Shown: positions 47,559 to 55,886 of the stretch, piece by piece
Numbering within the stretch: position 1 is the first letter of the stretch
Layout of the letters: each line of letters opens with the position of its first letter
Notes under the pieces: model-generated
What the model was told of the DNA's origin: nothing
The model's database searches: none
What the model saw: the letters and a program-made list of their open reading frames with translations, nothing else
Made by a program: the position numbers and the translations under genes
NCBI RefSeq assembly: GCF_024298965.1
Contig: NZ_CP085193.1
Span: forward strand, 12,214,001 to 12,278,000
DNA from: Streptomyces rapamycinicus NRRL 5491
GTDB lineage: Bacteria; Actinomycetota; Actinomycetes; Streptomycetales; Streptomycetaceae
Length of the DNA stretch: 64,000 bases
Direction: 5' to 3'

Positions 47559-47960
47559 TCACGCTTGCCAGGTCTTGGCATTGCAGTGCTTCAGTCCGTG
47601 GCGAACGTGGCGCATGCACACCTTGAACTTGTACTTCTTGCCCTCTATGAGGTTGTAGCCTTTTGCGGCGCTGATGCTCTCACAGTTCCCCGCATGCCTG
47701 GCTTCCAACTGATACATCGGCGTCCCCCTCCGGGCGGAGACGTAAGCTTTAGCAGAGTATCCATCGGCGTTCGTGTCGCAGACCTTTACCTTGTCGCCGT
47801 CCCGTGTGAACTCCAGACTTCCACCTTCGCGACCGCTGCCCTGCGTCCAGATTTTGTGGTATCCGCCCGCCGCGGTGGACAGGTCATTCGCGCTTGCTGC
47901 ACCGCTGACGCAGAACGTCGGAGCGGTAACTCCGGCCGTCATAAAGAGCTTGCGCATCAT
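47559..47960 (-). CDS. small secreted protein
   Basis: 133 residues from ATG 47960 (the second Met is equally possible). The N-terminus MMRKLFMTAGVTAPTFCVSG with ASA before the mature part is a signal peptide; the mature protein has four Cys (near VKVCDTN, HAGNCESIS, FKVCMRH, KHCNAK), enough for two disulfides, and a basic C-terminus. Codon use is less GC-rich than in its neighbours, which suggests recent transfer. It is cut off from other genes by the direct repeats. Function unknown. Confidence 0.7.
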   Translation of the reverse strand: MMRKLFMTAGVTAPTFCVSGAASANDLSTAAGGYHKIWTQGSGREGGSLEFTRDGDKVKVCDTNADGYSAKAYVSARRGTPMYQLEARHAGNCESISAAKGYNLIEGKKYKFKVCMRHVRHGLKHCNAKTWQA

Positions 47961-48002
47961 CGACCCCTTCTTCTCCTGCGAACGATGAGTGGGACTGCCT
48001 GT

Positions 48003-48050
48003 CCGGGCTGCGGGACGTCACGCCCCCCGTCGTGACGTCCCGCAGCCCGG
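48003..48050. terminator. 20-bp perfect hairpin
   Basis: Left arm 48003-48022 (begins CCGGGCTGCGGGACG) and right arm 48031-48050 are perfectly complementary over 20 bases with an 8-base loop (six C, then GT). It lies between the divergent secreted-protein gene and the nSTAND-WD40 gene, so it is not at the end of either. It could be a two-way terminator that insulates them, or an end structure of a mobile element. Confidence 0.6.
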
Positions 48051-48131
48051 TCAACATCGAGTTCACTCGCCCTGGAGTTGTTTGACACCCCGTCTGAGCT
48101 GGTCTGATCAATCCAACGGAGCCCATCGCCT

Positions 48132-48156
48132 CGTGGTCGGCGCCATTGCCGTGGCC
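48132..48156 (+). repeat. 25-bp direct repeat, copy B
   Basis: Starts CGTGGTCGGCGCCATTGCCG; partner of the copy at 47336-47360 with two mismatches. It lies 60 bases before the nSTAND-WD40 start. Confidence 0.7.
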
Positions 48157-48216
48157 GCGAGGCGATCTTTACGGTGGTTGAAAGGAAGGCGGTCGTGCCG
48201 GGGAGAGGGAGAGCGA

Positions 48217-51200
48217 GTGGGGCGTCCGGAGAAGCCGATCGATCCGCAGGGCGGGCCCGTCGCGCGGTTCGCCTGCGAGTTGCGCAAGCTCCGTGACGAG
48301 GCGGGTGCTCCGGGCTATCGGAGCATGGCGCGTCGTGCGGGGTATTCGGCAGCGACCTTGTCGCAGGCGGCGGGTGGTGAGCGGCTGCCGACGCTTCCGG
48401 TTGCTCTGGCTTATGTGCGGGCCTGTCACGGGGATGTGGGGGAGTGGCGGCGCCGGTGGGGGCAGGTGGATGCGGAGATCACGGCGGTGCCGCGGCCGCT
48501 GGAGGAGGATGGAGAGCCGCCGTATCGGGGGCTGGAGCGCTTTGAGCCGGGCGATGCGGAGCTGTTCTTCGGCCGCGAGGAGACCACTACACAGCTGGAG
48601 ACGATGGCCCGCCGACATCGGCTGAGCGTGGTGGTGGGAGCGTCGGGCAGCGGCAAGTCCTCCCTCCTGCGCGCCGGCCTCATCCCACGGCTGCGCCGTT
48701 CCGGTCAGGACGCGGGCCAGAGACCGGCCGCGGTGCGGGTGCTCACCCCCGGCGCCCGGCCGATGCACCATGCCGACCTGCTTGCACCGGCCGAAGGCGC
48801 GGGGGACACCTGGGTGCTGGTGGACCAGTTCGAAGAACTGTTCACCCTCTGCGCCTCTCCCGCCGACCGTGCGGCCTTCCTGGAGTGCTTACTGGCTGCC
48901 CGAGAGCCCGGAAGCCGGTTACGGGTAGTCCTCGCGCTGCGCGCCGACTTCTTCGCCCGGTGCACCGAGAACCACGCCCTGGCCGCCGCCCTCAACGACG
49001 CCACCCTCCTGGTCGGCCCGATGACCACCCAGCAGTTGCGCATGGCCATCGTGCGCCCGGCACAGGCGCGTGGGCTGAATGTGGAACGCGACCTGACCGC
49101 ACACATCCTCGACGAGGTCACCGACGAGCCCGGCGCACTGCCGCTGATGTCCCACGCCCTGCTGGAGACCTGGCGCCGCCGCCGAGGACACATCCTCACC
49201 CTCCAAGCGTACGAGGCAGCCGGCGGCCTGCGCGGCGCCATCGCCCGCACCGCAGAGGACGCCTACCACCAACTCACCCCCGCCCAGGCCACCCTCGCCC
49301 GACGCATCCTGCTGCGCCTGATCGCCCCCGGCGACGGCACCGAGGACACCCCCCGCCCCACCCCCCGCACCGAATTCACCGCCGCCGACTCCGAGGCCAC
49401 GGCCGACACCGACGCCGTCCTCGACCGGCTGGTCCGCGCTCGCCTGCTCACCGTCGACGACGGAACGGTCTTCCTCGCCCACGAAAAGCTGATCACCACA
49501 TGGCCCCGTCTGCAGGGCTGGATCATCGAAGAACGCGACCGCATCCGCCTGCACCGCCAGCTCACGCACGACGCCCTCGCCTGGCACGACCTGGACCGCG
49601 ATGCAGGGGTTCTCTACCGCGGCACGCGCCTGGCGCAAGCCGGGGAGACCTTCACCGGTACCGGCCGGGATGGCCTCAACCCGCTGGAAGCCGTCTTCCT
49701 CGACGCCTCGCTCCTCGCCGGTCGCCGCCATGAGCGTCGTACCCGCCGCACCCTGATCACCCTTGCCACCCTCCTGTGCCTCGCCCTCATCGCCACGGCC
49801 CTGGCCTTGCAGCAAACCCTCCGGGCCACCGAAAAGAGCCGCCTGGCCACCTCGCGCGCCCTGGCCGCCACAGCACTCGGACAGATGGACAGGTACCCAG
49901 AGCGCGCGTACGCACTGGCCAGGCGGGCCTACCGCCAGGCGCACAGCACCGAAGCCCGCGGCAGCCTGCTGAGCACCTACGCGGCAACCCATGGCCAGCT
50001 GGCCGGGCACACTCGCCTGATCACGGCCGTGACTTTCTCCCCGAAAGGCCGCGTCCTGGCGACGGCCGGAGCAGACCACACCATCAAGCTGTGGGACCCG
50101 GACAACGGCTGGCTGCTCGGCACGCTTCTGGGACACTCGGCATCGGTCACGGCAGTGGCGTTCAGCTCTGACGGCACCACGCTGGCCAGCGCGAGTTCGG
50201 ACGGTACGGTGCGGCTGTGGGATCTGCGGACCCACCGTACGAAAGCCGTGCTGAAGGCGAGTTACAGCGCTTTGACCAGCGTGGTCTTCAGCCCCGATGG
50301 CCGCATCCTCGCCACTGCCTCCGAGGACGGGGCCACGCGTCTGTGGGACGTCACCGACCGGCGTACCCGAGCCGTCCTGAGACAGCCAGGGGCTGTCTGG
50401 GGGGTGGCCTTCAGCCCGGACGGCCGGACAGTGGTCACCGGAGGCGACGACGACAACAACGGCCGGGTCCGGCTGTGGAACGCCGCCACCGGGGCGGAGC
50501 GCGCCCGCCTGAACCCACGGGGCCGACTCGTCGGCCCCGTGGCTTTCAGCCCCGACGGCCGTACCCTCGCGGCCGGCTCCTACCGTGAGGGCATCACCCT
50601 GTGGCGCACCTCGGACCTCGAACCACGGGCCCACCTGAAGAGACCGGAAGACAGTGTCTCCTCGCTCGCTTTCACACCGGACGGAAAGTCCCTGCTGGCG
50701 TTGGCGTCGTATTCAGGGATACGTTCAGGGATACGCGTGTGGAACCTTCAGTTGAAGCGGAGCACAGCGTCGCTGGGCGACGGGACAGCCCTGCGGGCCA
50801 CCGTCGCCGTCAGCTCGGACGGGAAGCGCGTCGCCGCCGCGGACAACGACGGGGTGACGCGGGTATGGGACACCTCAACCGGCCGGGTGAGCCGGCAGTG
50901 GCCCCAGCAGAGGCCTTATCCGAACGCACCGGCCTTCAGCCCCAGCGGGCACGAGCTGGCCGTCCCCGACTCGACCGGTGCGGTCACCCGCTGGGATCCG
51001 GCGTCCCGGCGCGTACGCGCCCAACTGCCCGGCCACAGCGGCCAGGTGCGTAACGTCGCCTACTCCCCGAACCGAAACACCATGGTCATCGGCAGCCCGG
51101 ACGGCGCCATCGAGCTGTGGAAGCTGACTCGCCAAGGCGGACATCGGCTGGCCACGCTGGGCCAGCACAACAAAGAGGTCTTCGCGGTGGCATTCTCACC

Positions 51201-51798
51201 CGACGGCCGGACTGTGGCGAGTGCCGGTTTCCGCACGGTGCGCCTGTGGGACGTGGCTTCCCGCAGACTCCTGGCCGTACTGCAGGGACACGAAGGCGCG
51301 GTCCAGTCCGTGGACTTCAGCCCAGACGGCCGCACTCTGGTCAGCGCGGGTGCCCGCGATACGGCGCGGCTGTGGGACGTGTCCACGCACCGGGCAACCC
51401 GCGTCCTCACCGGGCACCGCAGCGGTGTGTGGGATACGGCGTTCAGTCCCGACGGCAAGACCGTCGGCACGGCGTCCCTGGACGGCATGGCCCGGCTGTG
51501 GGACCGCGCCTCCGGCAAGGTCATCGCCATTTTGAAGGGCCACACCGGCGCGGTGCGAGGCATCGCCTTCAGCCCCGACGGCCGCACCCTCGCCACGGTC
51601 GGATCAGACAGCAGTGTCCGTCTCTGGGACGCCCGCACGCACCACCCCACCGCCGTGCTCCAGGGCCATACCAGTGAGGTCACCTTCGCGGCGTTCAGCC
51701 CGGACGGTCACACCCTTGCCACCACTGGGACCGACCAGACCACCCGTCTGTGGGAGACCGATCCTCATCGAGCCGGCGACACAGGACCCAATCACTGA
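48217..51798 (+). CDS. HTH-nSTAND NTPase-transmembrane-WD40 protein
   Basis: 1193 residues from GTG 48217, preceded by GGGAGAGGGAGAG. Order: N-terminal Xre-like helix-turn-helix (RSMARRAGYSAATLSQAAGG, residues about 35-75); nSTAND1 NTPase beginning YRGLERFEPGDAELFFGREE with Walker A VVGASGSGKSSLL near 140 and Walker B WVLVDQFEELF; a transmembrane helix LITLATLLCLALIATALAL near 513; then fourteen WD repeats (about 590-1190, each with FSPDGRTLA...RLWD). This architecture belongs to actinobacterial signalling or conflict STAND ATPases: the WD propeller senses, the NTPase oligomerises. No separate effector domain is visible. Confidence 0.92.
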   Translation: MGRPEKPIDPQGGPVARFACELRKLRDEAGAPGYRSMARRAGYSAATLSQAAGGERLPTLPVALAYVRACHGDVGEWRRRWGQVDAEITAVPRPLEEDGEPPYRGLERFEPGDAELFFGREETTTQLETMARRHRLSVVVGASGSGKSSLLRAGLIPRLRRSGQDAGQRPAAVRVLTPGARPMHHADLLAPAEGAGDTWVLVDQFEELFTLCASPADRAAFLECLLAAREPGSRLRVVLALRADFFARCTENHALAAALNDATLLVGPMTTQQLRMAIVRPAQARGLNVERDLTAHILDEVTDEPGALPLMSHALLETWRRRRGHILTLQAYEAAGGLRGAIARTAEDAYHQLTPAQATLARRILLRLIAPGDGTEDTPRPTPRTEFTAADSEATADTDAVLDRLVRARLLTVDDGTVFLAHEKLITTWPRLQGWIIEERDRIRLHRQLTHDALAWHDLDRDAGVLYRGTRLAQAGETFTGTGRDGLNPLEAVFLDASLLAGRRHERRTRRTLITLATLLCLALIATALALQQTLRATEKSRLATSRALAATALGQMDRYPERAYALARRAYRQAHSTEARGSLLSTYAATHGQLAGHTRLITAVTFSPKGRVLATAGADHTIKLWDPDNGWLLGTLLGHSASVTAVAFSSDGTTLASASSDGTVRLWDLRTHRTKAVLKASYSALTSVVFSPDGRILATASEDGATRLWDVTDRRTRAVLRQPGAVWGVAFSPDGRTVVTGGDDDNNGRVRLWNAATGAERARLNPRGRLVGPVAFSPDGRTLAAGSYREGITLWRTSDLEPRAHLKRPEDSVSSLAFTPDGKSLLALASYSGIRSGIRVWNLQLKRSTASLGDGTALRATVAVSSDGKRVAAADNDGVTRVWDTSTGRVSRQWPQQRPYPNAPAFSPSGHELAVPDSTGAVTRWDPASRRVRAQLPGHSGQVRNVAYSPNRNTMVIGSPDGAIELWKLTRQGGHRLATLGQHNKEVFAVAFSPDGRTVASAGFRTVRLWDVASRRLLAVLQGHEGAVQSVDFSPDGRTLVSAGARDTARLWDVSTHRATRVLTGHRSGVWDTAFSPDGKTVGTASLDGMARLWDRASGKVIAILKGHTGAVRGIAFSPDGRTLATVGSDSSVRLWDARTHHPTAVLQGHTSEVTFAAFSPDGHTLATTGTDQTTRLWETDPHRAGDTGPNH

Positions 51799-51834
51799 CC
51801 ACGGTTTAGCTGGCTCGATGACGCACGCACGCCG

Positions 51835-51945
51835 CCACGCAACGGATCACGAACGGCTCGTCCAGCACTCGGAGACCCTGATCACCTGGGCCGCCACCAC
51901 CCTCATGACCAGGTGCCTCGCCCAGAAGGGCGCCACCCCAGCTGG
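51835..51945 (+). pseudogene. transposase C-terminal fragment (IS5-like)
   Basis: The frame reads RHATDHERLVQHSETLITWA followed by ATTLMTRCLAQKG. This is the C-terminal signature of many Streptomyces IS5-type transposases (typical: YERLPETSEALIRWAMIMLMTRRLAR). The rest of the element is absent. Confidence 0.6.
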
Positions 51946-52030
51946 CCAAGAAGGCCGCCGCAGGCCGGCTGAGCCCTGCTCGCCCATGTCACTGCGATCC
52001 GCCTGCACATCGGCATCGTCGAACAGGCGG

Positions 52031-52423
52031 TCAAGCGTCAGCCCTGGTGTCGTACGCCTGCCGGCAGTTCCGGATCTCTCCGCTGTGCTCGACGGTCCAG
52101 TCGTAGAGCTGGCCGAATGGCTCGCGCAGGGATTCGCCCAGGGGTGTGAGCGAGTACTCGACGCCGACCGGTGAGGTCGGCAGCACCGTGCGCTGAATCA
52201 TGCCGTTGCGCTCGAGACGGCGCAGTGTCTGGGTGAGCACACGTTGCGTGATGCCCTCCAGGCCTCGCTTCAGTTCGTTGAAGCGGGTGGGCTGCTCCAG
52301 CAGCGCCATCACCATCATCGACCACTTGTCCGCTATCTGGTCGAGAATCGGCCGACTGGGGCAGTCCGCCCGGAAAACCGTCCGTGTTTCGGCGTCAACG
52401 CCGTGCAGATCGGTGTCCTTCAT
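52031..52423 (-). CDS. HxlR family transcriptional regulator
   Basis: 130 residues from ATG 52423. The family pattern is complete: CPSRPILDQIADKWSMMVMA with the conserved Cys at the N-terminus, RFNELKRGLEGITQRVLTQT as the winged helix recognition region, and VEYSLTPLGESLREP. HxlR proteins respond to electrophiles or redox state and regulate a divergent neighbour; here that is an enoyl-CoA hydratase-like gene, with a GTA...TAC type operator between them. Confidence 0.92.
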   Translation of the reverse strand: MKDTDLHGVDAETRTVFRADCPSRPILDQIADKWSMMVMALLEQPTRFNELKRGLEGITQRVLTQTLRRLERNGMIQRTVLPTSPVGVEYSLTPLGESLREPFGQLYDWTVEHSGEIRNCRQAYDTRADA

Positions 52424-52477
52424 GATCCTAGGTGCTCCCAAAGTGCGTTCTTGACCATCTGGGCGCCGCCGCCGACG

Positions 52478-52500
52478 GTAGGTATGCGTTGCAAACCTAC
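52478..52500 (+). promoter_or_regulatory. HxlR-type operator
   Basis: GTAGGT (52478-52483) and ACCTAC (52495-52500) form an inverted repeat with an 11-base spacer, the GTA-N-TAC form typical of HxlR sites. It ends 29 bases before the enoyl-CoA hydratase-like start and 55 bases from the hxlR-like start. Confidence 0.65.
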
Positions 52501-52529
52501 ATGCCCAGCGGTAACCAACGGAGAACCTC

Positions 52530-53363
52530 ATGACGAACGATGCCTACTCGACCCTGCGCGTGAGCAGCGAACACGGCGTCGCCCGGATCGTCCTCGACAA
52601 TCCCCCGGTGAACGCGCTCGGAACGGCGATGATGCGCGAGCTGCGGACGGTGCTGACGGGCCTCGAGGAGGATTCTTCCGTCCGCGTGATCGTCTTCTCG
52701 AGCGCCGACCCGGAATTCTTCATTGCGCACGTGGACATGCACATCGGGGAAGAGATGGAGGTCCTCCAGGAGCTCGCCGCATCCGCACCAGCGGACGTCA
52801 ACGTGTTCCAGGCGATCGGTGAGCTGATCCGCCACCAGCCCCAGGTGACCATCGTGAAGCTCGCCGGGAAGGCCCGTGGAGGCGGGGCGGAATTCGTGGC
52901 CGCAGCGGACATGGCATTTGCCGCCGTCGAGACCGCTGGACTCGGTCAGATCGAAGCGCTCATGGGCATCGTCCCCGGCGGAGGCGGAACGCAGTACCTC
53001 CGGGACCGTGTGGGTCGCAACCGCGCACTGGAGGTGATCCTCACCGCCGACTTGTTCGATGCCGAGACCGCAGCGTCCTACGGCTGGATCAACCGGGCCC
53101 TGCCGGCCGACGAGCTCGACGCCTACGTCGACCGTATCGCCCGTAACATCGCCGCGCTGCCCGACGGTGTCATCGAAGCAGCCAAGTACTCGCTGCCCGC
53201 CGATGACTTCAAGGAAGGACTCCTCCGTGAGGATGATGCTTGGGCTTCTACGTTCAGTCTGCCGGCCGCTCAGCACCTGATCAGCGGGGGCCTGCAGGAG
53301 GGGGCACAAACACCGGCCGGTGAACGCGACCTTGAGGGGCTGATGCGCAACGTCGCGCGCTGA
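52530..53363 (+). CDS. enoyl-CoA hydratase/isomerase family protein (crotonase fold)
   Basis: 277 residues from ATG 52530. The crotonase N-domain is complete: ARIVLDNPPVNALGTAMMRE, the CoA-binding/oxyanion segments VIVFSSADPEFF and KLAGKARGGGAEFVAAADMA, and the second loop EALMGIVPGGGGTQYLRDRV. The acidic catalytic positions of true hydratases are only partly conserved, so hydrolase or isomerase activity on a CoA ester or ring compound is equally possible. Divergent from the HxlR gene. Confidence 0.88.
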   Translation: MTNDAYSTLRVSSEHGVARIVLDNPPVNALGTAMMRELRTVLTGLEEDSSVRVIVFSSADPEFFIAHVDMHIGEEMEVLQELAASAPADVNVFQAIGELIRHQPQVTIVKLAGKARGGGAEFVAAADMAFAAVETAGLGQIEALMGIVPGGGGTQYLRDRVGRNRALEVILTADLFDAETAASYGWINRALPADELDAYVDRIARNIAALPDGVIEAAKYSLPADDFKEGLLREDDAWASTFSLPAAQHLISGGLQEGAQTPAGERDLEGLMRNVAR

Positions 53364-53523
53364 TGTGCCGGATGGGCACATGCCAGTCAATCGACGTTTG
53401 GTACCACTCGCACAGCCTCGCTAGTTCGGCCCGGGCAGCTGGGCTGATCGGCAAGCGCCCCAGCTCACGCAGCTTCAGTAGTACCTGCCATGCGGCGTCA
53501 CAGAGCCCCGGGGGATCAGCCAT
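53281..53523 (-). CDS. hypothetical small protein overlapping the enoyl-CoA hydratase gene end
   Basis: An 80-residue frame (MADPPGLCDAAWQVLLKLRE, then ARAELARLCEWYQTSIDWHV) with a GGAGGG just before ATG 53523. The first 50 residues look like the C-terminus of a small helical Streptomyces protein (possibly DUF6415-like); the rest reads antisense into the crotonase gene. Weak. Confidence 0.3.
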   Translation of the reverse strand: MADPPGLCDAAWQVLLKLRELGRLPISPAARAELARLCEWYQTSIDWHVPIRHISARRCASAPQGRVHRPVFVPPPAGPR

Positions 53524-53789
53524 ACCCTCCGGGACCCCGGCGTAACGACGCCGTGGCTTAGACGTCACGCGGGTGCTGGCTGCGGCTCCTCCAGGACCCC
53601 GGCGACCTTTCGGGCCAGCTCTGCGACGTGGTGCGGCAGGTAGGTATCCAGAGCATCGACGTCGTCGCACAGCTTGGCCCGCAGCCCATGCAGGCATTGC
53701 CTCGGTGAAGAGCTTCTGCGGGTCATCCTCCGGCCAGTGCGCCTTCTCGGCCCGGCGCTCCCCGCGGCGGGGTTCATCCGTGGCGCCGG
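53524..53789 (-). pseudogene. hypothetical protein fragments
   Basis: Two protein-like pieces in different frames, HWPEDDPQKLFTEAMP and then LHGLRAKLCDDVDALDTYLP followed by HHVAELARKVAGVLEE with a stop at 53565. They may be one small gene with a frame break near 53695; the family is not recognised with confidence. Confidence 0.3.
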
Positions 53790-54060
53790 GAACAGCCACC
53801 GGGCCCGCCGCTTGGGTAGCCAGGTCCAAGTCGAAAGCATCCATCAGGCCGGCGCTGCGCAGGACGTGGCGTTCGTCGGCGGTGAGGTCTGAGAGGGTGC
53901 GGGCGATGAGGGCGGGGAAGGTGTGGTCGAAGTCGGCGGGGGTGGGGGGCCCTCCGGTGCGGCGGATCTCCAGGAAGTGTGCGACGGCCGGATCCAGGTG
54001 GAGCGGCAGGCCGTGTGAGCGTGGGTGATGACCGCGCGGACGTCGGAGCCGGTCAGCGGC
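53790..54060 (-). pseudogene. STAND NTPase gene fragment
   Basis: Minus-strand sequence reads LTGSDVRAVITHAH, then after a 2-base disruption GLPLHLDPAVAHFLEIRRTG, and DFDHTFPALIARTLSDLTAD followed by ERHVLRSAGLMDAFDLDLAT. This is the region after the nucleotide-binding core in Streptomyces NB-ARC/STAND ATPases (the DLTADERHVLR...LLDAFDL stretch). P-loop and C-terminal repeats are missing. A relic in the same neighbourhood as the intact nSTAND gene. Confidence 0.5.
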
Positions 54061-54160
54061 TGGCCGTCCTGGGTGAGGCGGTGGGCGGGACCGCGGTGGC
54101 GGTGATGTCCCGGCTGGGAGCGAGCCACCACGTGTGTATCCCGTGATCGGGACACTCTCG

Positions 54161-54525
54161 CCTCACAATGCCAGCGGCACTGGAGCCGGCAAGCGTCTGC
54201 GTCAACCCCCCAAAGTTCGGGATTCCCGAGGGACCCGCGCCAGACGATCCTCGATTACGTGCCCGGCAGCGGACTGGCAGCCTTCAGCGGCTCGGGCCCT
54301 TGCCCAGGGTGGCCACCAGCCCGCAGTCTCGTGACCGCCCGCCGGACCAGCGCCATGCCGCGAGCAGAAGTCGGCCAGGATCTCTTCGAGCTGCTGCTGG
54401 TCGATCTCCAGGGGGCGCCCGGTCCGTCGGGTCGGCGCGTTGATTTTCGCGGGGATACTGTTCGACAACACGGGCATGCTCACGGCGCCACGGACGGGAC
54501 GCAGCGTTCTCGCAGGCGAGTGTGC
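54161..54525. other. degenerate stretch, nothing firmly recognised
   Basis: On the minus strand 54202-54483 holds a 93-residue frame with a protein-like piece (RRTGRPLEIDQQQLEEILAD) that soon turns into noise. No complete gene or RNA is supported. Confidence 0.3.
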
Positions 54526-54990
54526 TTAGGCCGATGCCGGCCGGGGACGCCAGGTGCCGTCGAGCGGGATGCCTGCGGCCGCTGCGATCCGGTTGCGTGA
54601 TTCGAGCAGTCGGGTCCTCAGCTCCGCCAGGTCGACGTCCATCAGCGCACTGAGGGACAGGTCCGGTTCGAGGGCGAGGACCTCCTCGGCGCCGGCCAAC
54701 TGGACCACGGCCCAGCCGGGACCGTTGTCCACCCACTGGTGGGCCAGGACACGCTCACGCGTGATGCCGAACGCCGCCACGACCTGGTCCAGATACTCGT
54801 CGTCGAGCGCGCCGTCGCGGACCCGCGGCGGTGCGGAGCGAAGGACAGGGTGCCCTCGCCACGGCGCAAGGTGACCAGACCGGCGGCGCACTCCTGCACG
54901 ATCCGGTCGGCGTGGAGTGGCGTGCCGCCGCCGTCCAGCCAGGCGCGCGCGGAGCCGAGGGTGGGGTGCCCGGCGAACGGCAGCTTGGAA
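54526..54990 (-). pseudogene. PhzF family isomerase/epimerase gene, truncated and frameshifted
   Basis: The segment KLPFAGHPTLGSARAWLDGG is the central signature of PhzF-type proteins, but the first 50 residues of the family (including the catalytic Glu region) are missing. A single-base loss near 54850 separates it from DDEYLDQVVAAFGITRERVL and VDNGPGWAVVQLAGAEEVLA. The C-terminal repeat half is also absent; the frame ends in an unrelated tail at 54526. Clearly not functional as read. Confidence 0.6.
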
Positions 54991-55529
54991 CCGCTACGGC
55001 ATCGAGGTCGCCGCGGACCTCTACGTGCCGAAGAACGCCAGGGGAGCGGCGGCACGGTGCGCGACGTGGCCTCGCCCGACGTTTTCGGTGGCCTCTGACC
55101 AGCTGTTTCAAGCTTTCCTCAAGGTTTGGACATGGTCGGTCGAGCAAGGTGGCGGCCATCTCGTGAAACAGGTTCGGCGGACCGGGGTCCGCTGGGCACT
55201 GGCCTTCGCGAGCTGCGTCAGCCGCCCGCCAGCACGGTCGGGCCCTCGGCCAAATGATCGGAGCAACATGAGAAAGATGCGCGTCCGAGTTACGGGCACG
55301 ACGTGAAAAGAGCCTTCCCAAGTGCCGCCGCTGTGGAGAGGGCTTCACTGATCGCCCTCTGTCCGGCGCCACCCGTCGGACGGTCCAAGGTTTCCTCATC
55401 ATTCGTTCAGCGTCCGTCGGTCACTCACTTCGCAGAGGGTCCGTCCAGTCGGCCACCGGCCGACGCGGCTCGCCCGCCAGCCCTCGTGAGTCGGCCGGAT
55501 CTCAGGACGAGCCGTAGGGAGTGTGGGTC
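54991..55529. other. intergenic stretch, nothing recognised
   Basis: About 540 bases between the PhzF relic and the SnoaL-like gene. Frames are present but compositionally random; no repeat, operator or RNA gene is supported. The promoter of the 55530-56881 pair must lie here. Confidence 0.35.
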
Positions 55530-55886
55530 ATGAGTGACGACGCCGCGGTGGCGGAACAGGTCGTGGAGCGCCAGATGGAGGCATACAACCGGCAGGATCT
55601 GGACGGCTTTCTGAACTGTTACGCGGGATCTGCGGAGCTCCGGATCGAGGGAGTGCTCGCCGCGTCCGGAAAAGTCGCCCTGCGTGAGATCTATGCCCGG
55701 CAGTTCTCCGAAGCCCCGGTACGGGCGAAGGTCGTCTCACGGATCCGGCAGGCCGAGTGGATCGCCGACCACGAGCGGATCGAGGGAGCCGCGGGCGTCC
55801 CCCTGATGTCCGTCCTCGCGCTCTACCGCGTGCGGGACGGGCTGATCGACCAGGTGCAGTTCTTCGGGCAGCGGGTGATGGACTGA
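55530..55886 (+). CDS. SnoaL/NTF2-like protein
   Basis: 118 residues from ATG 55530 (MSDDAAVAEQVVERQMEAYN). DLDGFLNCYAGSAELRIEGV and VLALYRVRDGLIDQVQFFGQ give the SnoaL-like pattern of a small polyketide-cyclase/NTF2 fold. Its stop overlaps the start of the following luciferase-like gene by one base (TGATG), so the two are coupled. Could belong to the RiPP locus that follows or to a separate oxidation unit. Confidence 0.8.
   Translation: MSDDAAVAEQVVERQMEAYNRQDLDGFLNCYAGSAELRIEGVLAASGKVALREIYARQFSEAPVRAKVVSRIRQAEWIADHERIEGAAGVPLMSVLALYRVRDGLIDQVQFFGQRVMD

Noticed and set aside
55303..55533. 76-residue plus-strand frame before the SnoaL-like gene
   Set aside because: No ribosome site and composition typical of random GC-rich sequence.
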